This document shows positions 40,241-49,451 of a stretch of DNA of 64,000 nt, piece after piece. Positions within the stretch are counted from its first letter, which is position 1. Each line of letters opens with the position of its first letter. Location: NCBI GenBank assembly GCA_028686425.1, contig JAQUBZ010000008.1:1-64000 (forward strand). The letters are read 5' to 3'. A program made the position numbers and the translations under genes. Source of the stretch: Bacteroidales bacterium (GTDB taxonomy: Bacteria; Bacteroidota; Bacteroidia; Bacteroidales; UBA932). The notes beneath the pieces were generated by a model. It was given only the letters and a program-made list of their open reading frames with translations. It searched no databases and was not told the origin of the DNA.

Positions 40241-41011
40241 TTACAGAGAAGCTATAAAATTGTTGACAGATTCTTCGTCCGATGATAGACAAGTCATTAG
40301 ATTAAAACTGATAATAGCCTGATATTTAAGCCATTCTAATCCTGAAATGTAGTTTTCTCCGGAGAGGCAGGGATCTTTGTAATTGGCTTCGATAATCAAT
40401 TTTGAGGGAGAAAGATTTAATCCGGACAATTGGGGAATAGAGAGGGGAATGGTGTATATGACAACTCCGAAATGATCGACACACTCTGCGATCCGATCAA
40501 GAGGGATGGCGGAAGAGTCCTCTCCCATGTTGAGGGAGTATTGTTGCCCCTTGTCGAAATCGCGGTTGGCAATTGTGACTTTCAGGTGGAGGCTTAGTGC
40601 CGCAGCAGCTGCCGCCTTTCCTGCCCCTCCGCACCCGACTACAAGGACTTCAGGCTTTTCGTAATCCGGAATATACAAACGCAATATTTGTGATACTGCC
40701 CAAAAGTCTGTGTTATAAGCTGATACAGCCCCGTTTTGTTTGATGAGCAGGTTTGAGGCTCCTATCCTGCGGGTGATGTCGTCGGCATTGTCTGCAGCCT
40801 TGAAGGCAAGCTCCTTGAATGGAGCAGTGACATTGACGGCATCGTAGTATTTTTTGAAAGTTTCAAAAGCCTCCGCAAAATCGGGTGTTTCAATCAGGTT
40901 GTATGAGCAATCTTCAAAGGTCCCTTGCCGACTGAATTGCGGGTAGGCAGCCTTGAATAGTGCAGGGCTTTTGCTATGTGATATTGGATAGCCTATGAGT
41001 CCGAAGCGCAT
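40241..41011 (-). CDS. aroE: Shikimate dehydrogenase
   Basis: 256 residues. It reduces 3-dehydroshikimate to shikimate with NADPH. Seen: FGLIGYPISHSKSPALF (substrate binding), NVTAPFKELAF with the catalytic Lys, AYNTDFWAV with the paired Asp, and VVGCGGAGKAAAAA for the nucleotide. It is the third gene of an apparent lysS-methyltransferase-aroE operon, 6 bp after its neighbour. Confidence 0.96.
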   Translation of the reverse strand: MRFGLIGYPISHSKSPALFKAAYPQFSRQGTFEDCSYNLIETPDFAEAFETFKKYYDAVNVTAPFKELAFKAADNADDITRRIGASNLLIKQNGAVSAYNTDFWAVSQILRLYIPDYEKPEVLVVGCGGAGKAAAAAALSLHLKVTIANRDFDKGQQYSLNMGEDSSAIPLDRIAECVDHFGVVIYTIPLSIPQLSGLNLSPSKLIIEANYKDPCLSGENYISGLEWLKYQAIISFNLMTCLSSDEESVNNFIASL

Positions 41012-41017
41012 AATGCT

Positions 41018-41827
41018 CTATTTTGAATTTCGCTGACGTACAGCTTCAAAGCAAAGAATGGCGGCAGAGACCGATACATTGAGCGAATCGAGTATTCCCG
41101 ACATGGGGATTCGGATACGGCGGTCGGAGTGTTCTCTCCATAATTGGCTCAGACCTGTATCTTCCGTTCCGAAAACTATGGCGGTAGGGGAGGCCATATC
41201 GGTATCGTAATATAATTCGGAGTCTTGTAGTTGCGCCGTATATATGGAGATGTTGCGGCTGTTGAGCCAATGCAGGGCTTCGAGAGAGGTGCAGACAGCT
41301 GTCTGTACTGTAAATACTCCGCCTACACTGGCTCTAATCAGGTTAGGATTATAGACGTCTGTAAGCGGGTCGCAAATAATGACCGCATCTATTCCCGCCG
41401 CATCGGCAGTTCTCAATACGGCTCCGAGATTGCCCGGCTTTTCGACAGATTCAAGTACTAAAACGAGAGGGTTGTCCGACAATACAATATCGTCAAGAGT
41501 GTGCCTTTTCTCATGCAACACGGCAACAATCCCTTCCGAACTCTCCCGATATGCTATTTTTTCATAAACCTGCTTTGACACAGAATAAATACTGCCGGGC
41601 GGATTTGTACTATGCTCAAGCAACTTTTCTATTTCGGAGACAGATATGTAATTTTCGCAAAAAAAGATATTTTCAGCGATATACCCACCGAGAATAGAGC
41701 GCTCAAATTCTCTTTTGCCCTCAACCACAAACAACCCTCTCGTCCTGCGCTCCTTTGATTTGGACTGGAGTACGGTCAAATCCTTTATTTTTGGATTTTG
41801 GACGGAGGTAATCGGGTCGATGTACAT
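41018..41827 (-). CDS. SpoU-family (SPOUT) RNA 2'-O-methyltransferase
   Basis: 269 residues: an N-terminal substrate-binding domain (ITSVQNPKIKDLTVLQSKSKERR, FVVEGKREFE) and a C-terminal knotted SPOUT domain with LVLESVEKPGNLGAVLRTADAAG, VFGTEDTGLS and IPMSGILDSLNVSVSAAI, the three motifs of the family. The target, rRNA or tRNA, cannot be told. Its ATG overlaps the lysS stop (TAATG). Confidence 0.93.
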   Translation of the reverse strand: MYIDPITSVQNPKIKDLTVLQSKSKERRTRGLFVVEGKREFERSILGGYIAENIFFCENYISVSEIEKLLEHSTNPPGSIYSVSKQVYEKIAYRESSEGIVAVLHEKRHTLDDIVLSDNPLVLVLESVEKPGNLGAVLRTADAAGIDAVIICDPLTDVYNPNLIRASVGGVFTVQTAVCTSLEALHWLNSRNISIYTAQLQDSELYYDTDMASPTAIVFGTEDTGLSQLWREHSDRRIRIPMSGILDSLNVSVSAAILCFEAVRQRNSK

Positions 41828-43371
41828 TATTCCTGTTCGCTTTCTTCTTCTTTAGGAGCGCTCTTCTGAGGCTTCATTTGAGGGAAGAAGAGGACATCCT
41901 GAATGGATGTGGAGTTGGTCATAAACATAGTGAGGCGGTCGATTCCGATGCCGAGTCCCGATGTAGGAGGCATGCCGAATTCGAGGGCGCGCACGAAGTC
42001 CATATCTATAAACATTGCTTCATCGTCTCCCTTATCTTTAAGTTTCAATTGGTCTTGGAATCGTCCGAGTTGATCGATAGGGTCATTCAATTCACTGTAT
42101 GCGTTAGCCATCTCTTTACCGTTTACAAACAATTCAAATCTTTCGGTAAGTTTCGGATTGTCTCTGTGTCTCTTGGTCAGAGGTGACATTTCTACGGGAT
42201 AATCGATGATGTATGTAGGCTGGATAAGATGCTTTTCACAATACTCTCCAAAAATAGCATCAATCAGCTTACCTACACCCATTGTAGGGTCCGCATCAAT
42301 GTGAAGCTGCCTGCATGCTTCACGCAATTGGGCTTCGTCCATGTTGCTGATGTCAATTCCTGCGTATTCTTTAATGGCGTCAAGCATAGGAAGTCTGCGA
42401 TAAGGCTTTTTGAACTCTATTTCATTGCCCCATACATCAAACTTGGTCTTGCCGTTAATTGCCAAAGCCACACGCTCCATCATCTCTTCGACAAATTCCA
42501 TCATCCATTTGTAGTCCTTATATGCCACATAAATCTCCATGCAGGTAAATTCGGGGTTGTGGGTGCGGTCCATCCCTTCGTTACGGAAATCTTTGGCAAA
42601 TTCATATACTCCTGAAAATCCTCCGACAATCAGTCTCTTCAAATACAGCTCGTTGGCTATTCTGAGGTAGAGAGGAATATCGAGGGTATTGTGGTGTGTG
42701 ATGAAAGGTCTTGCAGTGGCTCCACCCGGAATGGATTGAAGAATAGGTGTTTCTACCTCAAGATACCCATGCTCGTTGAAATAATTTCTCATGGTGGTGA
42801 TAATCTTGGTCCTCTTTGCGAAGGTATCTCTGACCTGAGGGTTGACTATCAGATCGACATATCTCATACGGTAGCGCAATTCTGGGTCTGAAAATGCGTC
42901 ATAAATCTCTCCCTCTTTCTCTTTGACAATCGGAAGCACACGGAGCGATTTGCTCAATACCGTAAGTGATTTGGCATGGATGGAAAGCTGACCAGTCTGT
43001 GTGATAAAGGCATATCCCTCAATGCCGATGATGTCACCGATGTCGAGCAGTTTCTTGAATACGGTATTGTACATGGTCTTGTCCTCATCCGGACAGATTT
43101 CATCACGTTTGATGTAAACTTGAATTTTGCCGAACTCATCCTGAAGTTCTATAAATGAAGCAGCCCCCATGATGCGGCGACTCATAATTCTTCCGGCGAT
43201 CGAAACCTCTTTGAAATTGCCTTTTTCGGGATCAAATTCGTTTTTGATGATTTCGGTAGTTGTGTTTACGTTATATGCCTGTGCAGGATATGGGTTGATA
43301 CCCAGATCTTTCATCTGCTGCAGTGAAGCGCGGCGATTTAATTCCTGTTCGTTAAGGTCTAAATTTTCCAT
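41827..43371 (-). CDS. lysS: Lysyl-tRNA synthetase, class II
   Basis: 514 residues: N-terminal OB-fold anticodon-binding domain ([23 protein letters not shown] in two parts) and class II core with motif 2 ([20 protein letters not shown]) and motif 3 ([12 protein letters not shown]). The C-terminus is a short charged tail ([12 protein letters not shown]). It is divergent from recJ and shares an 79-bp promoter region with it. Confidence 0.98.
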   Translation of the reverse strand: MENLDLNEQELNRRASLQQMKDLGINPYPAQAYNVNTTTEIIKNEFDPEKGNFKEVSIAGRIMSRRIMGAASFIELQDEFGKIQVYIKRDEICPDEDKTMYNTVFKKLLDIGDIIGIEGYAFITQTGQLSIHAKSLTVLSKSLRVLPIVKEKEGEIYDAFSDPELRYRMRYVDLIVNPQVRDTFAKRTKIITTMRNYFNEHGYLEVETPILQSIPGGATARPFITHHNTLDIPLYLRIANELYLKRLIVGGFSGVYEFAKDFRNEGMDRTHNPEFTCMEIYVAYKDYKWMMEFVEEMMERVALAINGKTKFDVWGNEIEFKKPYRRLPMLDAIKEYAGIDISNMDEAQLREACRQLHIDADPTMGVGKLIDAIFGEYCEKHLIQPTYIIDYPVEMSPLTKRHRDNPKLTERFELFVNGKEMANAYSELNDPIDQLGRFQDQLKLKDKGDDEAMFIDMDFVRALEFGMPPTSGLGIGIDRLTMFMTNSTSIQDVLFFPQMKPQKSAPKEEESEQE

Positions 43372-43394
43372 TCCTAAAATTATTTAATGAATTG

Positions 43395-43443
43395 CAAAAA
43401 TAACCTTTTTTTGCAGATAATGAAACAAAAATCCATACCTTTG
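43395..43443. promoter_or_regulatory. Divergent promoters of lysS and recJ
   Basis: For recJ (plus): TTTG 43410-43413, 22 nt, TACCTTTG 43436-43443. Transcription would start near 43450, almost on the recJ ATG at 43451. For lysS (minus): TATTTTTG at 43402-43395, with a TTTG about 23 nt upstream, and a leader of roughly 17 nt. The two overlap, so the genes may compete for RNA polymerase. Confidence 0.7.
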
Positions 43444-43450
43444 CAAAGAT

Positions 43451-45190
43451 ATGAGCGTTGATAAGAAATGGATAGTCAGAGAACAGGGGGACCCTGCTAT
43501 TGTAAGTCAGTTGACACAAGAGTTGGGGATAGACCATGTATTAGCCAATCTGTTGGTTCAAAGAGGGGTTACATCATTTGAAAAGGCTCGCGAGTTTTTT
43601 CGCCCCGATTTGTCTATGCTTCACGACCCGTTTCTGATGAAAGACATGGATCGTGCCGTTGAACGTCTTCACACTGCAATTGCCAATAAAGAAAAGATTC
43701 TCATTTACGGAGATTATGATGTTGACGGGACCACCGCAGTGGCTCTGATGTATTCTTTTATAAGGAAAGAGACGGACGGCAACAATATAGAATATTATAT
43801 ACCAGACAGATATGATGAAGGGTACGGAGTTTCCTATAAGGGAATCGAATGTGCTCATGAACATCAGTGCAAGCTGATAATAACCCTCGATTGCGGAATT
43901 AAGGCTATTGAAAAAGTGAAATATGCCTGTAATCTCGGAATAGACATGATTATTTGCGATCACCATCTGCCCGATGCCGATCTGCCTCCGGCAGTTGCCG
44001 TTCTCGACCCCAAGAGAGAGGATTGCAATTATCCTTTCGATGACCTTTCCGGTTGCGGGGTCGGCTTTAAGCTGGTTCAGGCCTATTCTCAGAGATATAA
44101 TATTCCATTTGAAAAAATAGTCTCCCTTTTGGACCTCCTTGTTGTGAGTATCGCCTCCGATCTGGTGTCCGTTACAGGGGAGAACAGGGTGCTTGCATAT
44201 TATGGTTTGAAACAGCTCAATGAGAATCCGAGAAAGGGGTTGCAGTCCATTATAAAGCTATCCGGACTGGAAAAACATAAGATTACAATTGATGAGATAG
44301 TATTCAAGATAGGTCCGAGGATTAATGCGGCTGGAAGGATGGAGTCCGGTAGGACGGCTGTGGATCTGCTCACTTCGAGAGATGATGAAGATGCCAAAGA
44401 GATAGGGGAGGCCATCAACATCCACAATAATGACCGCAAAAATATTGACCGGGAGATTACCATGGAAGCAATTGATATGGTTAAGGAGATGCCCGGTTTT
44501 AAGACTAAAAAGTCAACTATAGTATATAATCCGGATTGGCATAAGGGAGTTGTAGGAATAGTGGCTTCACGCCTTGTCGAGGCATATTTCAGGCCAACCA
44601 TCGTGCTGACCAAGTCCAATGGGTTCATTACGGGTTCGGCCCGATCCATTCCGGGATTTGACCTCTATGATGCCATCGAGTCTTGTTCCGACCTCCTCGA
44701 AAATTTCGGAGGGCACATGTATGCGGCAGGTCTGACCATGAAAGAGGAGAACTATGATTTGTTCTGTGAACGTTTTGAGCAATATGTCCGTTCCAAGATT
44801 ACCAATGAGATGCTCACCCCGATTGTCACCATTGATTCATATCTCGATTTCAAACAGATAACTCCCAAATTTTTCAGATTGCTTAAACAATTCCAACCTT
44901 TCGGCCCGGGCAATCTGTCTCCCGTGTTTATCACAGAGAATGTATATGACAACGGTAATGGTCGCAAGGTGGGTTCGGAATCGGGTCATCTGAAGTTGGA
45001 ATTGATTCAGGAAGATGAGCCGTACAGACATATTTCGGCCATTGCATTCAACAGATCGGAACATTTCGACCACATGCAGGCGGGCAACCCTGTGGATATT
45101 TGTTATTCCATTGCCGAAAATTATTACAGAGGGATTGCCAACATTCAGCTTCGCGTGAAAGATATCAGGAACAGAGAAGATTTATTTTAG
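43451..45190 (+). CDS. recJ: Single-stranded-DNA exonuclease RecJ
   Basis: 579 residues, 5'-3' exonuclease of recombination and mismatch repair. DHH motifs: IYGDYDVDGTTAVALMY (motif I), LDCGIKA, ICDHHLPDADLPP (motif III) and the DHHA1 part with GRMESGRTAVDLL and GSARSIPGFDLYDAI; a C-terminal OB fold ends the chain. The last 26 bp overlap the end of aroK on the other strand. Confidence 0.97.
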   Translation: MSVDKKWIVREQGDPAIVSQLTQELGIDHVLANLLVQRGVTSFEKAREFFRPDLSMLHDPFLMKDMDRAVERLHTAIANKEKILIYGDYDVDGTTAVALMYSFIRKETDGNNIEYYIPDRYDEGYGVSYKGIECAHEHQCKLIITLDCGIKAIEKVKYACNLGIDMIICDHHLPDADLPPAVAVLDPKREDCNYPFDDLSGCGVGFKLVQAYSQRYNIPFEKIVSLLDLLVVSIASDLVSVTGENRVLAYYGLKQLNENPRKGLQSIIKLSGLEKHKITIDEIVFKIGPRINAAGRMESGRTAVDLLTSRDDEDAKEIGEAINIHNNDRKNIDREITMEAIDMVKEMPGFKTKKSTIVYNPDWHKGVVGIVASRLVEAYFRPTIVLTKSNGFITGSARSIPGFDLYDAIESCSDLLENFGGHMYAAGLTMKEENYDLFCERFEQYVRSKITNEMLTPIVTIDSYLDFKQITPKFFRLLKQFQPFGPGNLSPVFITENVYDNGNGRKVGSESGHLKLELIQEDEPYRHISAIAFNRSEHFDHMQAGNPVDICYSIAENYYRGIANIQLRVKDIRNREDLF

Positions 45191-45674
45191 CCGATAATTC
45201 TATTGCGTTTGAATCCGAATCTGTGTCGTCAACCTCCATTATAGCATCTGCAACTTCCTGATACATAGGTACTCTTGAATTATACAACTCTATTATCTGA
45301 TCATTGCTTCTGCCCTTTATTAAAGGGCGTTTGCGGTTGAGAGATATTTCGTAGAGCATGAGAGAGACAGGGGCTTTAATCCATATAGTAGTGGCTTTCT
45401 CCTTGAGCATCAATCTGTTTTCAGGTTGAATTATCGTTCCTCCCCCAAGTGCTATGATGGTGTTTCCGGCTGATTCGAGCAGTTGTCTCAGCACAATGGT
45501 CTCCCTTTCCCTGAAATAAGACTCACCGTGTATGGCGAAAATTCGCTGAATCGGACCGAACTGCCTGACTATTTCCTTGTCCAAGTCATAAAACGACCAG
45601 CCCAAAGTGTCTGCTGCTTTTCGGCCGAATGTGCTCTTTCCGCACCCCATGAAACCTGTAAGGGCAACTATCAT
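45165..45674 (-). CDS. aroK: Shikimate kinase
   Basis: 169 residues. P-loop GFMGCGKST, shikimate-binding FYDLDKEIV, RERETIVLRQL and GGGTIIQPEN, and the adenine-binding region near RPLIKGRS. Its ATG overlaps the parC stop, so it is translated from the parC transcript. Its 3' end overlaps recJ by 26 bp tail to tail. Confidence 0.95.
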   Translation of the reverse strand: MIVALTGFMGCGKSTFGRKAADTLGWSFYDLDKEIVRQFGPIQRIFAIHGESYFRERETIVLRQLLESAGNTIIALGGGTIIQPENRLMLKEKATTIWIKAPVSLMLYEISLNRKRPLIKGRSNDQIIELYNSRVPMYQEVADAIMEVDDTDSDSNAIELSAKINLLCS

Positions 45675-48520
45675 CAGAATAGTGTAGGTTCCGAAGGATC
45701 TGAAGATGGTTCGATTATGACTTCACCTGCGGTATTGTCATTCTCGTCATCGGACTTTTTATCGTTTCCAAGCCCGCTCCTTTTGTGGTTAATTTCCTTA
45801 CTATCAGATGTTTGTAAAGATTGGTCTTCCGCATTTGGAACATTTTGCTCCTCTGCCTGAATCTCTTCCACCGGTTCTTCCTCCTCTTTAATGAGAGGCT
45901 CTACAAACTGAATGGTGCCTATTTCGTAATTGCTAAGGCGTTTACCTTTGGCCTTAATCCCCTTCTTGCCTATAAACTGCTCAACATCAATAATTTCAGG
46001 CTCACGTTTGGCGTTTTTCCCCGTAAATGTAATCTTAAGTTGAGGATACCTGTCTTCGGACAGTGCAATCAGTTTGGACCCGGAAGTTTCGGATATGAAG
46101 CATTGTACGTTGTTGTCGCTTACCTCGAAACTGAAACGTTTGACGTAATAAGTTTCGAGTGCTCTTTCGTAATATACTGCAGAGAAAGTCTTGTTCAGGT
46201 CGAGTTTCTCAACCTTTCTCAGGTCTCCCTGGTATCTGTTGCTCAAATCAAATGATGTCGTGTAGAATGTGCCGTTGTTGCAGATGGCGAGAATATGTTC
46301 TCCCTGAAGAAATTCGCCGAGAAATATCCCTCGTGAGGCGTCATTCAGCCTGCTGATGTCGCTGTCAAACCATATAGATTTGCCGCCGATGGTCGATACT
46401 CCCTTGGATTTGAGGTGTATTTTCTGAATTATGTTGTTCTTAGCCACGATGTTGCCTCGCGAAGAACGTCCCTTGATGGCCAGCTTGGAGAAATCAAAGT
46501 CATCTACAAGCTTTTTAATCTTTGGCTTCGGCTTGAAGTGAAGTTTCAGGACCTCCGCTTCTCCGTTGGAGTTGGCTGTAAACCAGATTACCGAAGAGCC
46601 ATTCTTACCTTGTGTCAAATCGTAAACTTTGTCCCTCGTAATGCCCGTTATGGAGAATCGTTTGGCAAAATACTGTCCTCCCTTTCCATCGCGATATATG
46701 ACATTATAGACAGTCCTTTCGTCATTTCGGTTGAATACGGCAACATGAATTATATCCTTATCAATGAATAGTTTGTCTTTGATTTTAGTAACAACATATT
46801 TGCCGCTCTTGAGGAATACTATAATCTCGGCAATATCCGAGCAGTCGCATATATATTCAGCGTTTTCAACCTTTTTTGGGTCCGTACCTATGAAACCTTC
46901 CGATTTGTCGGCATATAACTTGGCATTTGACACAACCACCTTCTCCGCTTCAATTTTTTCAAAAGTGGAGATTTGGGTAAGTCTCGGATATGCGCTTCCG
47001 TATTTTTTCTTTAACTGCTGAAAATACCTTATGGTGAAGTCGGTAAGATGTTCAAGATTGTTCTTTACCTCGTCAATGTCTCCCTCTATGCCTCTGATTT
47101 TCTCTTCTGCGGCCTTTATGTCGAATTTGGATATTTTGCGGACAGGCTTTTCTACAAGACGGTCTATGTCTTCAGATGTAATCGGTTTGCGGACAAGGTT
47201 TTGATACTGCTTCATTCCGGTCTCCACATCGGCAAGCTGATTGTCCCACGATGCGGCTTCATTCTCGAGAATGCGATATACCTTCTTTTCAAAAAATATT
47301 TTTTCGAGAGAAGAGTAGTGCCATTCGTTTTCCAGTTCGGAAAGGATTATGTTCAGCTCCTGTTCAAACAGATCTTTTGTGTGGAAAGTGTTGTATTTCA
47401 AAATATCGCTTACTCCCATGAAATGAGGCTTGCGGTCGTGGATTACGCAGGCGTTGGGAGATATTGATACTTCGCAGTTGGTGAAAGCGTATAGGGCATC
47501 AATAGTCTTGTCCGGGGACGTGTCGGGGTTGAGGTGAATGTAAATTTCAACTTTCTCGGCCGACATATCATCAATCTTGCGCACCTTTATCTTACCCTTG
47601 TCATTTGCAGCAATGATTGAATCAATCAGACTTTCAGTGGTCTGCTCGTATGGTATTTCAGTGATGAGGAGTGTCCTCTTGTCAACTTTTTCGATGGTGG
47701 CACGTATCTTGATTTTTCCTCCGCGAAGCCCGTCATTGTATTTTGAGCAATCCACATTTCCTCCGGTCGGAAAATCGGGATAAATCTCAAATTCATTGCC
47801 GCGTAAAACGGCAATGCCTGCATCAATCAATTCGTTGAAATTGTGCGGAAGTATTTTGACGGCAAGTCCCACTCCGATTCCTTTGGTACCCTGAGCCAGC
47901 AGAAGAGGAAATTTGACGGGAAGGCATACAGGCTCCATATTGGCTCCATCGTATGTAGGAGTCCATTCTGTTATTTTAGGATTGAACAATACTTCAAGGG
48001 CGAACTTGCTCAATCTTGCCTCAATATAACGGGAGGCAGCGGCAGAGTCACCTGTATAGATGTTTCCCCAGTTACCCTGACAGTTAATCAGATAATTTTT
48101 CTGGCCGAGTTGGACTAAAGCATCTTTGATGGAGGCATCTCCGTGAGGGTGATATTTCATGGTATCGCCGACAATTCCTGCCACCTTATGAAATCTTCCG
48201 TCTTCGACTTTTTTCATGGCATGAAGAATACGGCGCTGGACGGGCTTGAGGCCATCATCAAGGTAAGGCACGGCCCTATCGAGGATTACATAAGACGCAT
48301 AGTCGAGGTACCAATCTTGGTATATGCCCGCAAGTTTGTATCTTTTGCTTCCGTCTGCGAGGAGTTTGTCGTATTTGAGCTGCTGTGTTTCGTCTAACTC
48401 TTCAGTGTCCTCTGCATCTTCCACCTCATCAAGTTCCTCATCTGTCTGTTTTTGATCGCCTGTCTCATTTATTTCATCCTGAGAATCATCTTCAAAATTG
48501 TCAAAATCGTCTGAAATCAT
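45674..48520 (-). CDS. parC: DNA topoisomerase IV subunit A
   Basis: 948 residues. The breakage-reunion domain has DGLKPVQRRILHAM, KYHPHGDASIKDALV and the catalytic Tyr in AASRYIEARLS (about 165). The C-terminal DNA-wrapping domain lacks a canonical GyrA box; instead it has YRDGKGGQYFAKRFSITGITRDK, which points to ParC. An acidic N-terminal extension of about 50 residues and an acidic C-terminal tail frame the enzyme. ParE is not in the window. Confidence 0.92.
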   Translation of the reverse strand: MISDDFDNFEDDSQDEINETGDQKQTDEELDEVEDAEDTEELDETQQLKYDKLLADGSKRYKLAGIYQDWYLDYASYVILDRAVPYLDDGLKPVQRRILHAMKKVEDGRFHKVAGIVGDTMKYHPHGDASIKDALVQLGQKNYLINCQGNWGNIYTGDSAAASRYIEARLSKFALEVLFNPKITEWTPTYDGANMEPVCLPVKFPLLLAQGTKGIGVGLAVKILPHNFNELIDAGIAVLRGNEFEIYPDFPTGGNVDCSKYNDGLRGGKIKIRATIEKVDKRTLLITEIPYEQTTESLIDSIIAANDKGKIKVRKIDDMSAEKVEIYIHLNPDTSPDKTIDALYAFTNCEVSISPNACVIHDRKPHFMGVSDILKYNTFHTKDLFEQELNIILSELENEWHYSSLEKIFFEKKVYRILENEAASWDNQLADVETGMKQYQNLVRKPITSEDIDRLVEKPVRKISKFDIKAAEEKIRGIEGDIDEVKNNLEHLTDFTIRYFQQLKKKYGSAYPRLTQISTFEKIEAEKVVVSNAKLYADKSEGFIGTDPKKVENAEYICDCSDIAEIIVFLKSGKYVVTKIKDKLFIDKDIIHVAVFNRNDERTVYNVIYRDGKGGQYFAKRFSITGITRDKVYDLTQGKNGSSVIWFTANSNGEAEVLKLHFKPKPKIKKLVDDFDFSKLAIKGRSSRGNIVAKNNIIQKIHLKSKGVSTIGGKSIWFDSDISRLNDASRGIFLGEFLQGEHILAICNNGTFYTTSFDLSNRYQGDLRKVEKLDLNKTFSAVYYERALETYYVKRFSFEVSDNNVQCFISETSGSKLIALSEDRYPQLKITFTGKNAKREPEIIDVEQFIGKKGIKAKGKRLSNYEIGTIQFVEPLIKEEEEPVEEIQAEEQNVPNAEDQSLQTSDSKEINHKRSGLGNDKKSDDENDNTAGEVIIEPSSDPSEPTLF

Positions 48521-48542
48521 CTAAAAAATGGTTAAAATATTG

Positions 48543-49439
48543 TTAATCAAGAATATATCCGAATCTTTTGAGCTTTCTTCTGTCTTCTCTCCAGTCCGGT
48601 TCCACTTTCACAAATATCTGCAAAAATACTTTTTTTTCAAAAAAAGATTCCATTTCAATTCGTGCCTGAGTCCCTACTTTCTTGAGTGCCTGACCTTTAT
48701 TTCCGATAAGAATTCCTTTTTGGGAATCGCGCATCACATTGATTACGGCGCTTATATCGTAACGTTCATTTCCCTCCTTGAATTCTTCAATAACAACTTC
48801 GGTGCAGTATGGAATCTCCTTTGAGTAATTCTGCAAAATCTTCTCGCGAAGTATTTCGGATGCGAAAAATCTCATACTCTTGTCGGTAAACACATCTTTG
48901 TCGTACCACGGAGGGCTTACGGGAAGCAATTCGACTATTCTGCCGAATACATTGTCAACGTTGAAACGTTCAAGAGCCGATACAGGATAAATCTCCGCAT
49001 TCGGAACAAACTCTTTCCATGCTGCAATCAATTGTAATACCGCTTCCTGATTGCTTATGTCGATTTTGTTGATTACAACTATGATAGGGCAAGTCAACCT
49101 GTTGAGTTTGTTGATGTACTCTATGTTCTTGTCCTTTTTCTCTACGACATCTGTTACGTATAGAATGATGTCGGCATCTCCAATGGCTGTTTCGACAAAA
49201 TCCATCATGCTTTCCTGCAGCTTGTAACTCGGTTTCAGAATACCGGGAGTGTCCGAATAGACTATCTGATAGTCCTCTCCGTTGACTATTCCCATGATTC
49301 TGTGACGTGTGGTCTGGGCTTTTGCTGTCACTATGGAGAGATTCTCTCCGACTAACGCATTCATAAGAGTGGATTTGCCCACATTCGGATTACCGATGAT
49401 GTTGACAAATCCAGCTCTGTGTTTTTTCTGCTCTGTCAT
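48543..49439 (-). CDS. era: GTPase Era
   Basis: 298 residues: G1 GNPNVGKST, G3 DTPG, G4 NKID in an N-terminal GTPase domain, and a C-terminal KH domain (RDSQKGILIGNKGQALKKVG) that binds the 3' end of 16S rRNA in 30S assembly. It is 12 bp after the pseudouridine synthase gene and 22 bp before parC. Confidence 0.97.
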   Translation of the reverse strand: MTEQKKHRAGFVNIIGNPNVGKSTLMNALVGENLSIVTAKAQTTRHRIMGIVNGEDYQIVYSDTPGILKPSYKLQESMMDFVETAIGDADIILYVTDVVEKKDKNIEYINKLNRLTCPIIVVINKIDISNQEAVLQLIAAWKEFVPNAEIYPVSALERFNVDNVFGRIVELLPVSPPWYDKDVFTDKSMRFFASEILREKILQNYSKEIPYCTEVVIEEFKEGNERYDISAVINVMRDSQKGILIGNKGQALKKVGTQARIEMESFFEKKVFLQIFVKVEPDWREDRRKLKRFGYILD

Positions 49440-49451
49440 GGATTGACGGTT

